Shown piece after piece: positions 1 through 10,202 of a stretch of 45,202 bases of DNA. The position numbers and the translations under genes were made by a program. The stretch is from Liolophura sinensis. Taxonomy: Eukaryota; Mollusca; Polyplacophora; Chitonida; Chitonidae. Where the stretch lies: assembly GCF_032854445.1 (NCBI RefSeq), contig NC_088301.1, positions 4,032,001-4,077,202 of the forward strand. The letters run 5' to 3'. How positions within the stretch are numbered: the first letter of the stretch is position 1; each line of letters opens with the position of its first letter. Under the pieces are notes generated by a model. That model saw only the letters and a program-made list of their open reading frames with translations. It searched no databases and was not told the DNA's origin.

Positions 1-534
1 TGTATCACAGATTCCTACGTGTTACACATACATATACCACGTCATCATGCATGGGATTCGGTTTCGTTATGTCGCAATGAAATATTGTTACCTGATAAAT
101 ATGAAGAGTGCCGCTGCGTAGACTAGTATCTGACCAGGTGTGTTCGGCGATGTGGAGATCACCCAGAGCCTGTGGTATTATATACCTGGTGACGGTATCA
201 GCTTAGTGTCAGGGCAAACTAGGTCACAATTCATCCCCTAGTATAGACAGCGTCAGGGTTAACAACATATTTCTGGGTCATAGGGTCAATGACCGGGTCG
301 TATGATAACTACAAAGTGGACTGATGATTCATATATTGCGGCAAACTTGATCGAATTTGACATAACATGCATATGGAATACAATATATACAATGTACAAC
401 ATTCTGAACCACTGCCCATGTTATACGTGCAAGAAATTGGCCGTGTAGTTTTGTCGATATTCAAGTAAAACGATTAAGATATGAGAGAGGTCAGTGGCAA
501 TTAAACCTAAGTATAGTTACAATGACATTCATTT
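1..534. other. No gene or repeat recognised
   Basis: A+T-rich single-copy-looking sequence. I see no long open frame, RNA gene or tandem structure. Confidence 0.5.
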
Positions 535-974
535 TTATGAATGAATAGACGTCTTGGACACGAGGACGTCTTGGAATGAGGGCATTATGACATGGGAACA
601 TCTTGGCATGAGGGTGTGACGACATGAGGACGTCTGGACATGAAGGTGTGATGACATTAGGACTTGAGAACGCCTGACATGATGACGTCTTGACATTGGT
701 TCGTCTGACATGAGGCCATTGGGACGTTCTGACGTGGGGAAATCTGACATGCGAACGTCATGATTTTGGGACATCTGACATGAGGACGTCTTAACATGAG
801 GACGTCCAACATGAGAACGTCTTGACATGTGACCGTTTTGAGATCAGGACGTCTTGAGAACATGACGACATGTATACGTGACGGCATACGAGTACGTGAG
901 ATATAAAAACGTGACGACATGAGGACATGTCGACATGAGCTCGTCTTGACATGGGTATGTCTCGACATTAGAAC
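535..974. repeat. Degenerate 16-bp minisatellite, GACATGAGGACGTCTT type
   Basis: Roughly two dozen imperfect copies of a 16-bp unit close to GACATGAGGACGTCTT, with 15- and 17-bp length variants. Many units carry the palindrome GACGTC. Because three units make 48 bp (16 codons), frames stay open by chance and give a repetitive Ser/His/Arg/Thr-rich translation. I regard these frames as non-coding. The same unit in a variant form continues to the right. Confidence 0.85.
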
Positions 975-1400
975 GTCACGACGTGAGTGTGTCTGACATG
1001 TGGACGTTACGTTAGTACTCTTGTGGCCGTATTGGCAAGTAAACGCACTGACATGTTGACATTTTGACATGTTGACGTTTTGACATGTGGAGGTATTGTC
1101 ATGTGGACCTTTTGACATGTGGATGTATTGTCATGTGAACGTATTGGCATGTGGACGTTTTCACATGTGGACGTATTGACATGTGAACATATTGGCATGT
1201 GGACGTATTGGCACGTGGATGTTTTCACATGTGGACGTATTGACATGTGAACATATTGGCATGTGGACGTATTGGCACGTGGATGTTTTGACGTGGATTT
1301 ATTGCCATGTGAGTGTATTGGCATGTGGGCGTTTTGGCATGTGGGCATTTTGAGAAACATCCGACCGTATTTAAACCACTTCCATGTTATATTCAAATAG
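975..1400. repeat. First copy of a higher-order block of the 16-bp minisatellite
   Basis: The block opens with a unique stretch beginning GTCACGACGTGAGTGTGTCT. About 20 units of the GACATGTGGACGTATT type follow, and it closes with a unique tail, TGAGAAACATCCG... to ...TTATATTCAAATAG. The same opening and tail recur in the following block, so this is a duplicated composite unit and not a simple array. The antisense frames (HMPIRPHANTSTCQ-like, 16-residue period) follow from the 48-bp register. Confidence 0.85.
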
Positions 1401-1733
1401 GTCACGACGTGAGTGTGTCTGATATGTAGACGTGACGATGTAAGTACTCATGTGGACGTATTGGCATGTAAACGTATTGGCATGTGGACGTTTTGACACG
1501 TGGACGTATTGTCATGTGGACGTTTTGACATGTGGGCGTATTGGCCTGTGAATGTATTGGCATGTGGATGTTTTGGCATGTGGACGTATTGGCATGTGGG
1601 CGTATTGGCATGTGGACGATTTGACGTGGGCGTATTGGCCTGTGAATATATTGCCATATGAATGTTTTGGCGTGTGGACGTTTGAGAAACATCCGGCCGT
1701 CTTTTAACCACTTAATGTTATATTCAAATACAA
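1401..1733. repeat. Second copy of the higher-order block
   Basis: Opens at 1401 with the same GTCACGACGTGAGTGTGTCT head, 426 bp after the first, and ends with the same TGAGAAACATCCGGCCG...TTATATTCAAATAC tail. It is about 90 bp shorter than the first copy because it has fewer 16-bp units. The duplication therefore included the flanks, and unit number changed afterwards. Confidence 0.85.
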
Positions 1734-3084
1734 CTCCTAAAATACATAGCGGACACAAATATGACGTCATGAAATAATCGGCCTATACACGTATGCTGCG
1801 AATCCAATTCATATCATCTCGACATCTCCCAAGCACACCACTGTTGTTTTCATCGCTAGAAACGTTCTCTAAACCTGAACCAGTTTCGTTGTTTTGATAG
1901 TTAAATGGCGGTAAACATCCTTGTTGAATACTGCACATGTGCTGAATACGAGGTAATCTGGTCAGGGTCCAGTCGAACTGTTTACAGGTACACCACAACA
2001 AAGGATGCACCAGAAAGGAAGAACAGAGCCAGTGGTGCACTTCAGGTTGGATTTAATTTAACAGCGTTGTCAACAGTATTGCTTTATCATTAAAATAACA
2101 TAAAAAATCTCAAATCTCATTCAATACAAAAGGCTAATGCAATTCTTCAGACATAAGAACAGTCCAGAATGCTTGTCGCAAAAAAGAACATGCCAAATAA
2201 AATAACAGTAAAACACCCAGCTCGCTAAAAATCGCTGTATATAACAGTGGACACAAATTGAAAATGATACCTTTAAGCCTATCCTTAAAGTCAAATGGGT
2301 GTAACAGTACCAACCTCTGCACACAGTTGTCATATAGCCTTGAAATGTCATGAACATTGTCTAACATTCGTTAAATGATGCGTGTGAAATATCAAAGTCT
2401 GACACTTTAAGACATTTTAAATAGCTGCGAATTTAAGAGGGCCAACCGGTGTAGGCATTGTTAATTGTACATAGTAGCAAATACTCTAATAACATAAATG
2501 AACATTTCGCTAAAAACAAAAACTGTACACTCAAAAGGAAAAAGCATGCAAAAGAAATCTCAAGGTGAAAGCTTCGAATTCTTCCTTAAGAGTGGCATCA
2601 AAACCGCTCAGTTTGGGCCATTGTGAAATGGTTCTTCCAGTTTGCGACTTTACATGTAGAAAGTAAAACAACGGTGATGGTATTACCAGACTGAACATGA
2701 TACGGATAAACAGTTTGCCACTGTCTAATGTACTCACTCTATGATTTCAAATATCTACTATATCCTTGACAAAAAGTGTTTTTGAAAAATTAAAAAAATA
2801 CATTCGGATGTACTTTTGTCTTCATATTACGTTTTTCTCTTGACACAGGCAATAGCGAAGTTTGAGATCGAGCTTTTTTGTCACTAAAGGTAATAAACCT
2901 CCGAGTGTATCATATGACTTGTCAGAAATGTTGGGCAACTTTTGTTTACACTAATATACTGGTCTTTTGTCTGTCGTGTTCTGTAGGCACAAGTAACACA
3001 TCTTCACTTCCGAAACTTCTTACGTTCACAAACGTATATCGCCTCAAACAGATGTTTTTGTTTTTATTTAAAAACCAATTCGAA
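1734..3084. other. No gene or repeat recognised
   Basis: Short open frames of 60-95 codons occur on both strands, but none resembles a known domain and none has convincing splice context. I see nothing further. Confidence 0.45.
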
Positions 3085-3096
3085 TCAATTAAATTG

Positions 3097-3134
<38 letters not shown>

Positions 3135-3146
3135 CAATTTAATTGA
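3085..3146. repeat. (AT)n tract inside a perfect hairpin
   Basis: The arms TCAATTAAATTGA (3085-3097) and TCAATTTAATTGA (3134-3146) are exact reverse complements and enclose only AT/TA dinucleotides with one G. The whole 62 bp can fold into one long hairpin or cruciform. Confidence 0.85.
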
Positions 3147-3446
3147 CCGAGGTCACTAAAGATATCTAGGAGAGTGTTCGAATCCAATTGGTTCTTATAT
3201 TTTTTTCCTATATTGGTTTAGAAGTATTTACTAAATGTTACCATAAATTAGAAGCGATAAATGTTCAATTATTGATACACGTAGCATGCCGCGACTATAC
3301 CGAAATCAAACGTGAATCAAACAGGGATTTTACACGCCATACACAGTTTAACACAGGCAAAAAGTATTTCAGTGTTACTAAAATCTCTTAATCTGGGTTT
3401 AAATTTTACAGTGCTAAAACAGATATATCCTCGCAGGACGAAGGAA
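3147..3446. other. No feature recognised
   Basis: A+T-rich sequence between the AT hairpin and the 8-bp minisatellite. I see nothing gene-like. Confidence 0.4.
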
Positions 3447-3712
3447 CATTACATCATCGTTACTTCGCCACCTCGTAACCTCGTTACCTCAGTACCTCGT
3501 AACTTCGCTACCTCAGTACCTAGTAGCCTGTCTACCTCAGTACCTCGTACCCACTGCCTTGCTACCGCAACGCCTCGCTACGTTATCACCTCGCTACCTC
3601 GTAATCTCATTACCTCACTACCACGCTACCTCGTAACCTCGTTACCCCAGTGCCTAGCTATCTCAGCGCCTCGCTACTCGTACATTCGTTAACTTACTGT
3701 CTTGCTACGTGG
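3447..3712. repeat. Degenerate 8-bp minisatellite, TACCTCGT/TACCTCAG type
   Basis: About 30 imperfect 8-bp units (TACCTCGT, AACCTCGT, TACCTCAG, TACCTAGT) in head-to-tail order. The plus-strand frame across it is a low-complexity Leu/Thr/Ser/Arg/Pro-rich translation and is not considered a gene. Confidence 0.8.
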
Positions 3713-4539
3713 TTGTCTAGTTCTATTTATTACAAAGGGCGAGATAAAGAGTTAACGAAAGGTCTTAGAGGAGGCTAGCAAACATGACATATAACCGGTC
3801 GATTGGACAGGATTATCTGCTTTACATGCAAAACACATTTGTTATAGAATAATCAGTAGATATCCAACAGCCCTATCTGATTTACACACACATACAGTTA
3901 TGTACTAATACGGAGTTCGTGGTTAATATAAAGTTTCTGTAAATGCATGAATCAAACATAAATATTGCTAATTTTATTAACAAAACTGGCCTGGAAATTT
4001 CCAGGAATTTTTTAGTTCCTCCTGAACTGTGCTTACCACAGGAACCAGCTAAATTCCGAGTGTTACATCGCCAAATTAGGCCTGCACGTTTATTCAAAAG
4101 AATGTTAAAGTTAGTTTTTAGTCTATATAGTTGTAGACTTATGTACTTGACTTGAACTAGCCACAAATGAGCACATTATCTTTACGAGGGACCATGTTGG
4201 CCATATCTCTTAGTCGTTCTATCGCTCCAGGACTGCAATTAAAGGCGATCCGTTGTTGCTGAACTTGTGTGAGGGCGTGTAAAATTCATATAACTATCCG
4301 ATTGATCAGGGTCCTTCATGGCTCTTTCTTGTTTATCGGGTTACTGTTTATGTATGGTTATTCTTGAATGCGTTGTCACGCTCACCCGAGAAGCTATCCA
4401 GATTATGGAATTTTTAAACGCTTCTTCACGATGGCTGGATAGAGTAGTAAATACAGAGTATTGTCCCCTTGTCTGTTTCGGGACGTGTACATATCGCTGT
4501 CCAAAGCGCAGCTGTGCTTTCGCCAAGTACTTTCTCGTC
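3713..4539. other. No gene recognised
   Basis: Contains two overlapping opposite-strand frames at about 3.9-4.17 kb and another pair at 4.3-4.6 kb. The latter overlaps the inverted repeat that starts at 4540. No known domain is visible. Confidence 0.4.
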
Positions 4540-4600
4540 ATACTCCTTACAGCGCATGCGTCGCCCTCTACCTTTCGCTTTACATCACTGCCACCAATAG
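4540..4600 (+). repeat. Left arm of inverted repeat with GCGCATGCG core
   Basis: The 61-bp segment starting ATACTCCTTACAGCGCATGC matches, in reverse complement, 4876-4936. Mismatches are few and no large gap is needed. The arms are about 275 bp apart. Confidence 0.75.
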
Positions 4601-4875
4601 ACAGGTTTGACTTTTTGAGCATGTGAGACGCACGTAGACGTGTTTTAGGGTTAGCCTCATCGCCTGTGTCCTCGTGCGGAACTATTTAATCAGCATTGAT
4701 CAATAAAATTGTTTAAGTTGTTAGAATGCACATTCTCTAGTAGAATGCAAGTGTATAAAGTATTAATAGAGACGAAAGTTGAGACGGATGGTTTGTGTTT
4801 TCTGACATCACTTCCTGCCTCATCAGCGTAATCCCAGTGACCTCAGCGTTGTTCAAGATTTCTGTACAAAATTTG

Positions 4876-5046
4876 CTACTGGTGGCAGTGGTGTAAAGCG
4901 AAGGGTAGAGAGCGACGCATGCGCGGTAAGGAGTATGAATGTGCTATTGGTTGTGATGTAAAGCGAAAGGTTGAGTGTGCTGTAGGGAGTATTCTTTCTG
5001 TTTTTTTTAGATAGTAGAGAGCGGCGCATGCGTTGTACGGAGTTGT
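4876..5046 (-). repeat. Right arm of inverted repeat plus two further partial copies
   Basis: 4876-4936 is the inverted match to 4540-4600. It is followed directly by a second same-direction copy lacking the middle (4943-4992, TGTAAAGCGAAAGGTTGAG...GGGAGTAT) and a third fragment (5010-5046) with GCGGCGCATGCGTTGTACGG. The structure could be the decayed termini of a non-autonomous DNA transposon with duplicated ends. I see no clear target duplication. Confidence 0.65.
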
Positions 5047-5689
5047 GTTTGTTTAATTTATTTTTAAGTCTATTCATTTACGCCTGTCTATTCATTTACA
5101 ATTCAAGGCAATAGGTGACCATAAAGAGAACAATAGACCAAGAAACTCGTCTTAGTAGCAAGACTATCATCACCATAATTATTACTACCTGTGTCAATAT
5201 TTCTTGGGGAAATATGCGTGCTTTTTTCAGAAACAGAAAAGCTAAAGATGGACCAAGCAAAAGTTTTTGTTCAGTTTCTGACGAGTTTTCTGGAAAACAT
5301 ATCAGTATGGTCCATTGTGCTGTGAACTTGCGTTCCCGACAATACTTAATCTTCAAAAGAGCACAGTTTCTTTACTGTTTCCGCAAAAGTTTCCATGGCG
5401 ATTTTAATATTAAAAGTATTACTGGACAGCGGACATGACGATCTGAGTTCAAAATGCAAGTGTCATAAACTCAGTGAGAGCTACTGATTTGATACCTATC
5501 AATTGGTTAACCATATTAAACTTTTATGGCAATTGATAAAAAATTACTAAACAAATATATGTATGCTTGCTAAGCTTAAATGTATATAACCAGCAATTAG
5601 CATATTGTGAGATAAATATGGTCGTCATAAGCAGTGTCCACTAGAACATAACAAAAATACATAACTCCAAATCTAGTTAAGATTTACAT
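5047..5689. other. No gene recognised
   Basis: Overlapping opposite-strand frames at 5096-5438 (86 and 107 codons) show no family resemblance and are probably chance. A+T-rich elsewhere. Confidence 0.4.
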
Positions 5690-6080
5690 TTGTACTATAC
5701 AAACAGGGTATTTCTCACACGATTCTCTGCATCCCATTAGGCAGAATTAGGTACAGAAACATTAGTGATGTTTATGGCGTTTATTAAAAGTTACTGTTCT
5801 ATAATTAATTAAATGCTTAAGTCAACCAGCAGAATCCTGGTTTATACAGGAATAGAAAATGAAAGAATACAACATAGAGAGTAAAACCAGGGAAATGTGA
5901 TAGCTGGGGAATGATCACACACAGCCGGTGTAATACGGCTCTTTTCAGTTCACTTCAGTCATGGTGTTCTTTCGGGTGTTCATGAACGTCCTTAAAAAGT
6001 AGCTTCGTGCATGTCCACTAGCACCATGGCCCAAGCAGAATTAGGTATAAAAATGTAGTGGTGTTAGTAACAATTTATTA
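5690..6080 (+). repeat. Dispersed repeat copy 1, family of the 81-bp satellite
   Basis: Contains in order AGGCAGAATTAGGTAC (5741-5756), AGCAGAATCCTGGTTTATAC (about 5829-5848), GAGAGTAAAACCAG with a CCGGTGTAATACGGCT tail (about 5877-5940), and AGCAGAATTAGGTATAAAAA (about 6036-6055). The same blocks appear reverse-complemented at 35.18-35.67 kb. The middle block is the monomer amplified at 37.5-38.2 kb. The first and last blocks are alike, so this copy may be a partial tandem dimer. No coding frame. It behaves like a mobile non-autonomous element, class unknown. Confidence 0.7.
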
Positions 6081-6280
6081 GACGTCACTGATCTAGAATT
6101 ACTCGAAAGACTGAGTTGTCACCATATAACAATATACAATGCCAGCAGATTTCGGCGATTTTATGCTAGCTTCAATGGACTTTAAAATTCACAACGCATT
6201 CCTTAATTTAAATCTATGTTTTTCGCAGGGAAAGATTTACTGACACCCATCGGAACGGCTTATTAGGCACAAGCATTGCT

Positions 6281-6305
6281 ATTTATTTATTTATTTATTT
6301 ATTTA
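6281..6305. repeat. (ATTT)n microsatellite
   Basis: Six tandem ATTT units, possibly the A-rich tail of an old retroposon in antisense. No SINE body is visible beside it. Confidence 0.8.
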
Positions 6306-6595
6306 CATTTTTGGTTAAAGCAAGTATCAGATTCATCCCATTGGCTTAATATTCACTACGAGTTACAACATCGAGGATATATGTGCATGAGGATACATTT
6401 TTCTTTTAACCATGCACATTACACTCGATTATAAAATTAGGAAAGAGCTCTTATAAAGGATTTAAAGTCTTTGTACAAGTGTTTCAAATGATCCCGAAAA
6501 TGAACACATATATTCCAGGCTGAGAGTGAAATGCCACTGATGAAATACGTTGTATTATCTGCATTTCTACACCTTACGTTTGGGCCTAGAGATAG

Positions 6596-6778
6596 ACAAT
6601 GACGCGATCATAAATTCAAAGACTTTTAACTTACGTCTTTACTTGTGTCTATTATCTACGTAATTCCTACTTTTCCCCTTTTTAGGAATGCAACTTATTA
6701 AAATAAAATATCTATCCAAAACAATGACGCGATCATAAATTCAAAGACTTTTAACTTATGTCTTTACTTGTGTCTATT
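6596..6778 (+). repeat. 58-bp direct duplication, 125 bp apart
   Basis: 6596-6653 and 6721-6778 (starting ACAATGACGCGATCATAAAT) match over 58 bp with one visible substitution (C at 6634, T at 6759). The spacing and near-identity indicate a recent local duplication or two copies of a short repeat. Confidence 0.9.
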
Positions 6779-8213
6779 TTGAATATGTACATTAAGTTAA
6801 GACACGTTAAGACATTCATTACATCATTATTAATATACATAATTTTAAATTTTACTAGCCATATATGTTATGGCTATGATGCTGGACGCCGACGTATAAT
6901 TGAAATATTCTGGAGTATAGGGCGTAAAACATCAAATAAATAAATAAATATTTTGAAACAAAATAACATTAATTATATAGCTTAGGTAGTTAGAATATAG
7001 TCAGGAGCATGCGTCAAGGGACTACTACATTAAAATGCACTCACAAACTTGTTCCATAAATGCATTAACAGAATGGACACTGAAGCAAATTATTTCTTAA
7101 TGGAGATATCACTCATTGATGAAGGCACTAGCTAAAGGAGCAGCCAGGCATCATTCATTGTTTTGATATGACTGTGGATCCTTGAAATCGCCAAATGATT
7201 AGGTTCGTTTAACATTTTAGGGCGAGCAGTGGACATCAGGCAACATTACGCAAGAGGGCTTGAACATGGACAAATTAGAAAAATGCAACATGACTGCTAG
7301 TTCAGTAGCATTTTCAAAAGGCTTGACTGTACTATCCAAGGGTGCTTGTGATTAATTTGAAACTATCACTTGTAGAAGATTTTCTAGGGATACACCAACT
7401 ATACTTCCAGAGCGCTCCACCCAAAACGTTGTTTTATAGATCTAAAAATATTCGCTCTTTGCGAATGAGATGAAATTGTGCGCGCACACTATCCCAGCAG
7501 TAAATCAGACAAAGTGTCTCAAGGATTAGAGCCTTCTATCCAGTTTGTTTATCTTGCTGCAGATGGCAGCATACTCAGAACAGCAATCCAAAAACTTAAC
7601 CACAGAATCTTTCCTCTGGTTGTAAACAAAAAGGAGTCTTCCTCCAGAAATAGCGGCTTTAAGCCATAATCTTTCACTCACTCATTCCTCCAGAAGTAGT
7701 GCAGGGGAGAAACAGAAACAAACTGTTGGAGTTAATGAAAACCTACAATGACAAACCCTTCTTATAAGGAGTGTTCTCGTTCTAAATCAAAAAGTGCTGC
7801 ACTTGACAGATTTACATGTTGAATCAATGTCAAAACGTCCACAATCATCCTTCACCGTGAGATGGATGAATCACTTTGTTTTTTGGGGGGGATTGTAAGA
7901 GGAAATCTTCAAATAGCGCTGTCATTGTGTAATCCATACAAAGCTACCTTTCTGTGAAGGCTATCATATCGAAACATGTACTAAAGACCAACTTAAAAAT
8001 AGGAAATTTTGGGTCTTGACCCATGGAATATGTATAAATGTCTTAACATGTGATCATCAGTGGGATCATTTTCATCTACAGGATCTGCAGCAAGGTTAAT
8101 ATAATTGTGATACAGATCAGTTTGCATAAATATTCTCGGTTATTTTATCTTTTGAATAAATTTTGATTTCTAAGAATGTGTTGGCTTTGTGCATGTTTCT
8201 GGTTATACTAGGT
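6779..8213. other. No gene recognised
   Basis: A 63-codon plus-strand frame at 7478-7669 and others are short and unmatched. The region is A+T-rich with a G-run at 7884-7890. I see no repeat or RNA gene. Confidence 0.4.
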
Positions 8214-8790
8214 AACTAAGATAATACCTCCGTGACTTTTGTTTTTATTATCATGTTTTACATGGATTGAGAGGAATTGTGTTTGATGGAATATAACTAG
8301 TAGGCTGTAAGCCTGAAATTCTAATCTGTCCTTAATGTATTTCCAGTGGATGTTCTTCTTTTTTACAATTTTTAAAACACGTTTTCCTTCAGCCGAGATG
8401 AGAAAAAGAGAAATTAAAGTAAAATGCTATATTGTCAGTAAAAAATTTGAGTTTTGAGTATATAGCTTTCCCTTCAGCCTCACATCTTATTGGGTAATGT
8501 TACCGACATAATTAAAAAAATATGGTGGAAAATTTCTATTTATAATTGAAATTTACATAGTATTTCAGTTACATAATATTAAGCTTCATAAATGTGAACC
8601 CCAAACATTCGCCTTCTTTATGATTACTCTCTAGTTGAACCTTTATGACCAGCAATATTGAAATTCAGTGATTTCTTTGACCTTTTGACTTGGCATTACG
8701 TTCTGCTGCTCATATATCTTTGAGTTTACAATACAATCAAACAGCAAGATCAAGTGCTTGGTCGTTAATTCTCTGTGGGCATATTAAATA
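8214..8790 (+). repeat. Old dispersed repeat, copy A (pair of 41470-42060)
   Basis: Collinear similarity with 41470-42060: AACTAAGATAATACCTC / ATTAAGATCATATCTC, TGTTTGATGGAATATAACTAGTAGG / TGTTCGATGGAATAGCAAGTAGG, TTTTCCTTCAGCCGAGAT in both, followed by AAAGAGAAATTA in both. A shared GCTGnTCA block with A+T-rich flanks lies near 8700 and 42010. No open frame. Class unknown. Confidence 0.65.
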
Positions 8791-10002
8791 CTGTAAATTA
8801 CAGCTTTCACGACACAGTCTTGTGTATTAAAATCAATAAACAAAATGTTACGGGTAATATCTCAGAAAGTGCTGTGTGTATTGAACTGAGGTTTTACATA
8901 CATGTAGAGCACAGTAACCAGAGGGGGATATAAAAATTTAGGACTTAATGTACTCTGTATTAGAATTAAAATCATGTGATGCGAGTACTTTAAAAGACAT
9001 ATAAGGCACAATGACTCGATGGGGATGAGCCTTTTTGATGGTAGGAATGAAAGGAATATTTTCCTGGAAAGTTTTAATTGTTAAGAGAGGACAAAACGCC
9101 GTAATCCATAGCACCAGAGGCAAACGGGCATTCGCTATTCGAGAGTAGGTTGGACTGTTGACTGTTTGTAATGTGTACGAGGGAAAATGTACCCTGGATG
9201 TATGAGGTTTTTTAGTAGACAGTAGACATTTGCTAACTCATTCTTTTAGTGCAGAGTGAAATACAATTGCCGATGAAATCTCCCAGATTCTTTCTCATGG
9301 TAGGTATGGTCAAGAAGGTGGATAACCGTGCTTTTTCTATTTTCTCATGTGTAACTACGCATACACGTTGTCTAAAACACTACCACTGTTACTCTGCTAC
9401 ATTTGATCATGTCACTTCCGGTATTGACATTGGTTTTCAGACATGGGCGTATTGCATATTGCAGACTGAACTTTTTTTTATATAGGATCGAATCTATGAC
9501 TCAGGGTCCAGGTTAAATGGCAACCCATTTTAAACTGATATTGAAGAAATAGAATTTCACCTTACAAGTCAAAGTGAGCATCATTAAAAAATCTGTAGGA
9601 CAAAACTGTTCGTTCTAAGTTTTAGTTTAATAATTTTGGTTTCTTCAGGTTCAAATGTTATTTCTTCAAAACTGGGGGATATACAAAAAAGTATGCATTT
9701 TACAGATAAGGGGTATGCACTTTTAAAACAATTTCATTGAAATTTCAAGGGTAAAACATTGATGAAACAAATAGAGGGATTAATTCTCGTTGATTTTTGG
9801 TTAAGTCAAAAATTTTCCTAATAAAATACAGCTATTTGACTTCTCACATTTATTATTTTCCTACTGAAAGTTTGAAGAAAAGGAGGATTTTAGATACGAT
9901 TTCCAGGTGGTGGACACACGTATCAGTATGCTTGGATATTTGATTGTTGGTGTGGTGTAAAACTGTTGTATGACGATATAACTCATTCTGTATTTAAGTA
10001 AC
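8791..10002. other. No gene recognised; left flank of assembly gap
   Basis: A+T-rich. The sequence immediately left of the gap (9861-10002) does not read as the missing RNase H or integrase of the retrotransposon on the other side of the gap, so the element and this flank are not demonstrably contiguous. Confidence 0.5.
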
Positions 10003-10202
10003 NNNNNNNNNNNNNNNNNNNNNNNNNNNNNNNNNNNNNNNNNNNNNNNNNNNNNNNNNNNNNNNNNNNNNNNNNNNNNNNNNNNNNNNNNNNNNNNNNN
10101 NNNNNNNNNNNNNNNNNNNNNNNNNNNNNNNNNNNNNNNNNNNNNNNNNNNNNNNNNNNNNNNNNNNNNNNNNNNNNNNNNNNNNNNNNNNNNNNNNNNN
10201 NN
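10003..10202. other. Assembly gap, exactly 200 N
   Basis: A run of 200 N. The round number suggests a scaffolding placeholder of unknown true size. The retrotransposon coding sequence ends abruptly on its right edge. Confidence 0.98.

Noticed and set aside
1007-1770. Antisense frames of 120-130 codons with a His-Met-Pro-Ile-Arg-Pro-His repeat
   Set aside because: They follow entirely from the 16-bp unit read in a 48-bp register; several frames and both strands are open.
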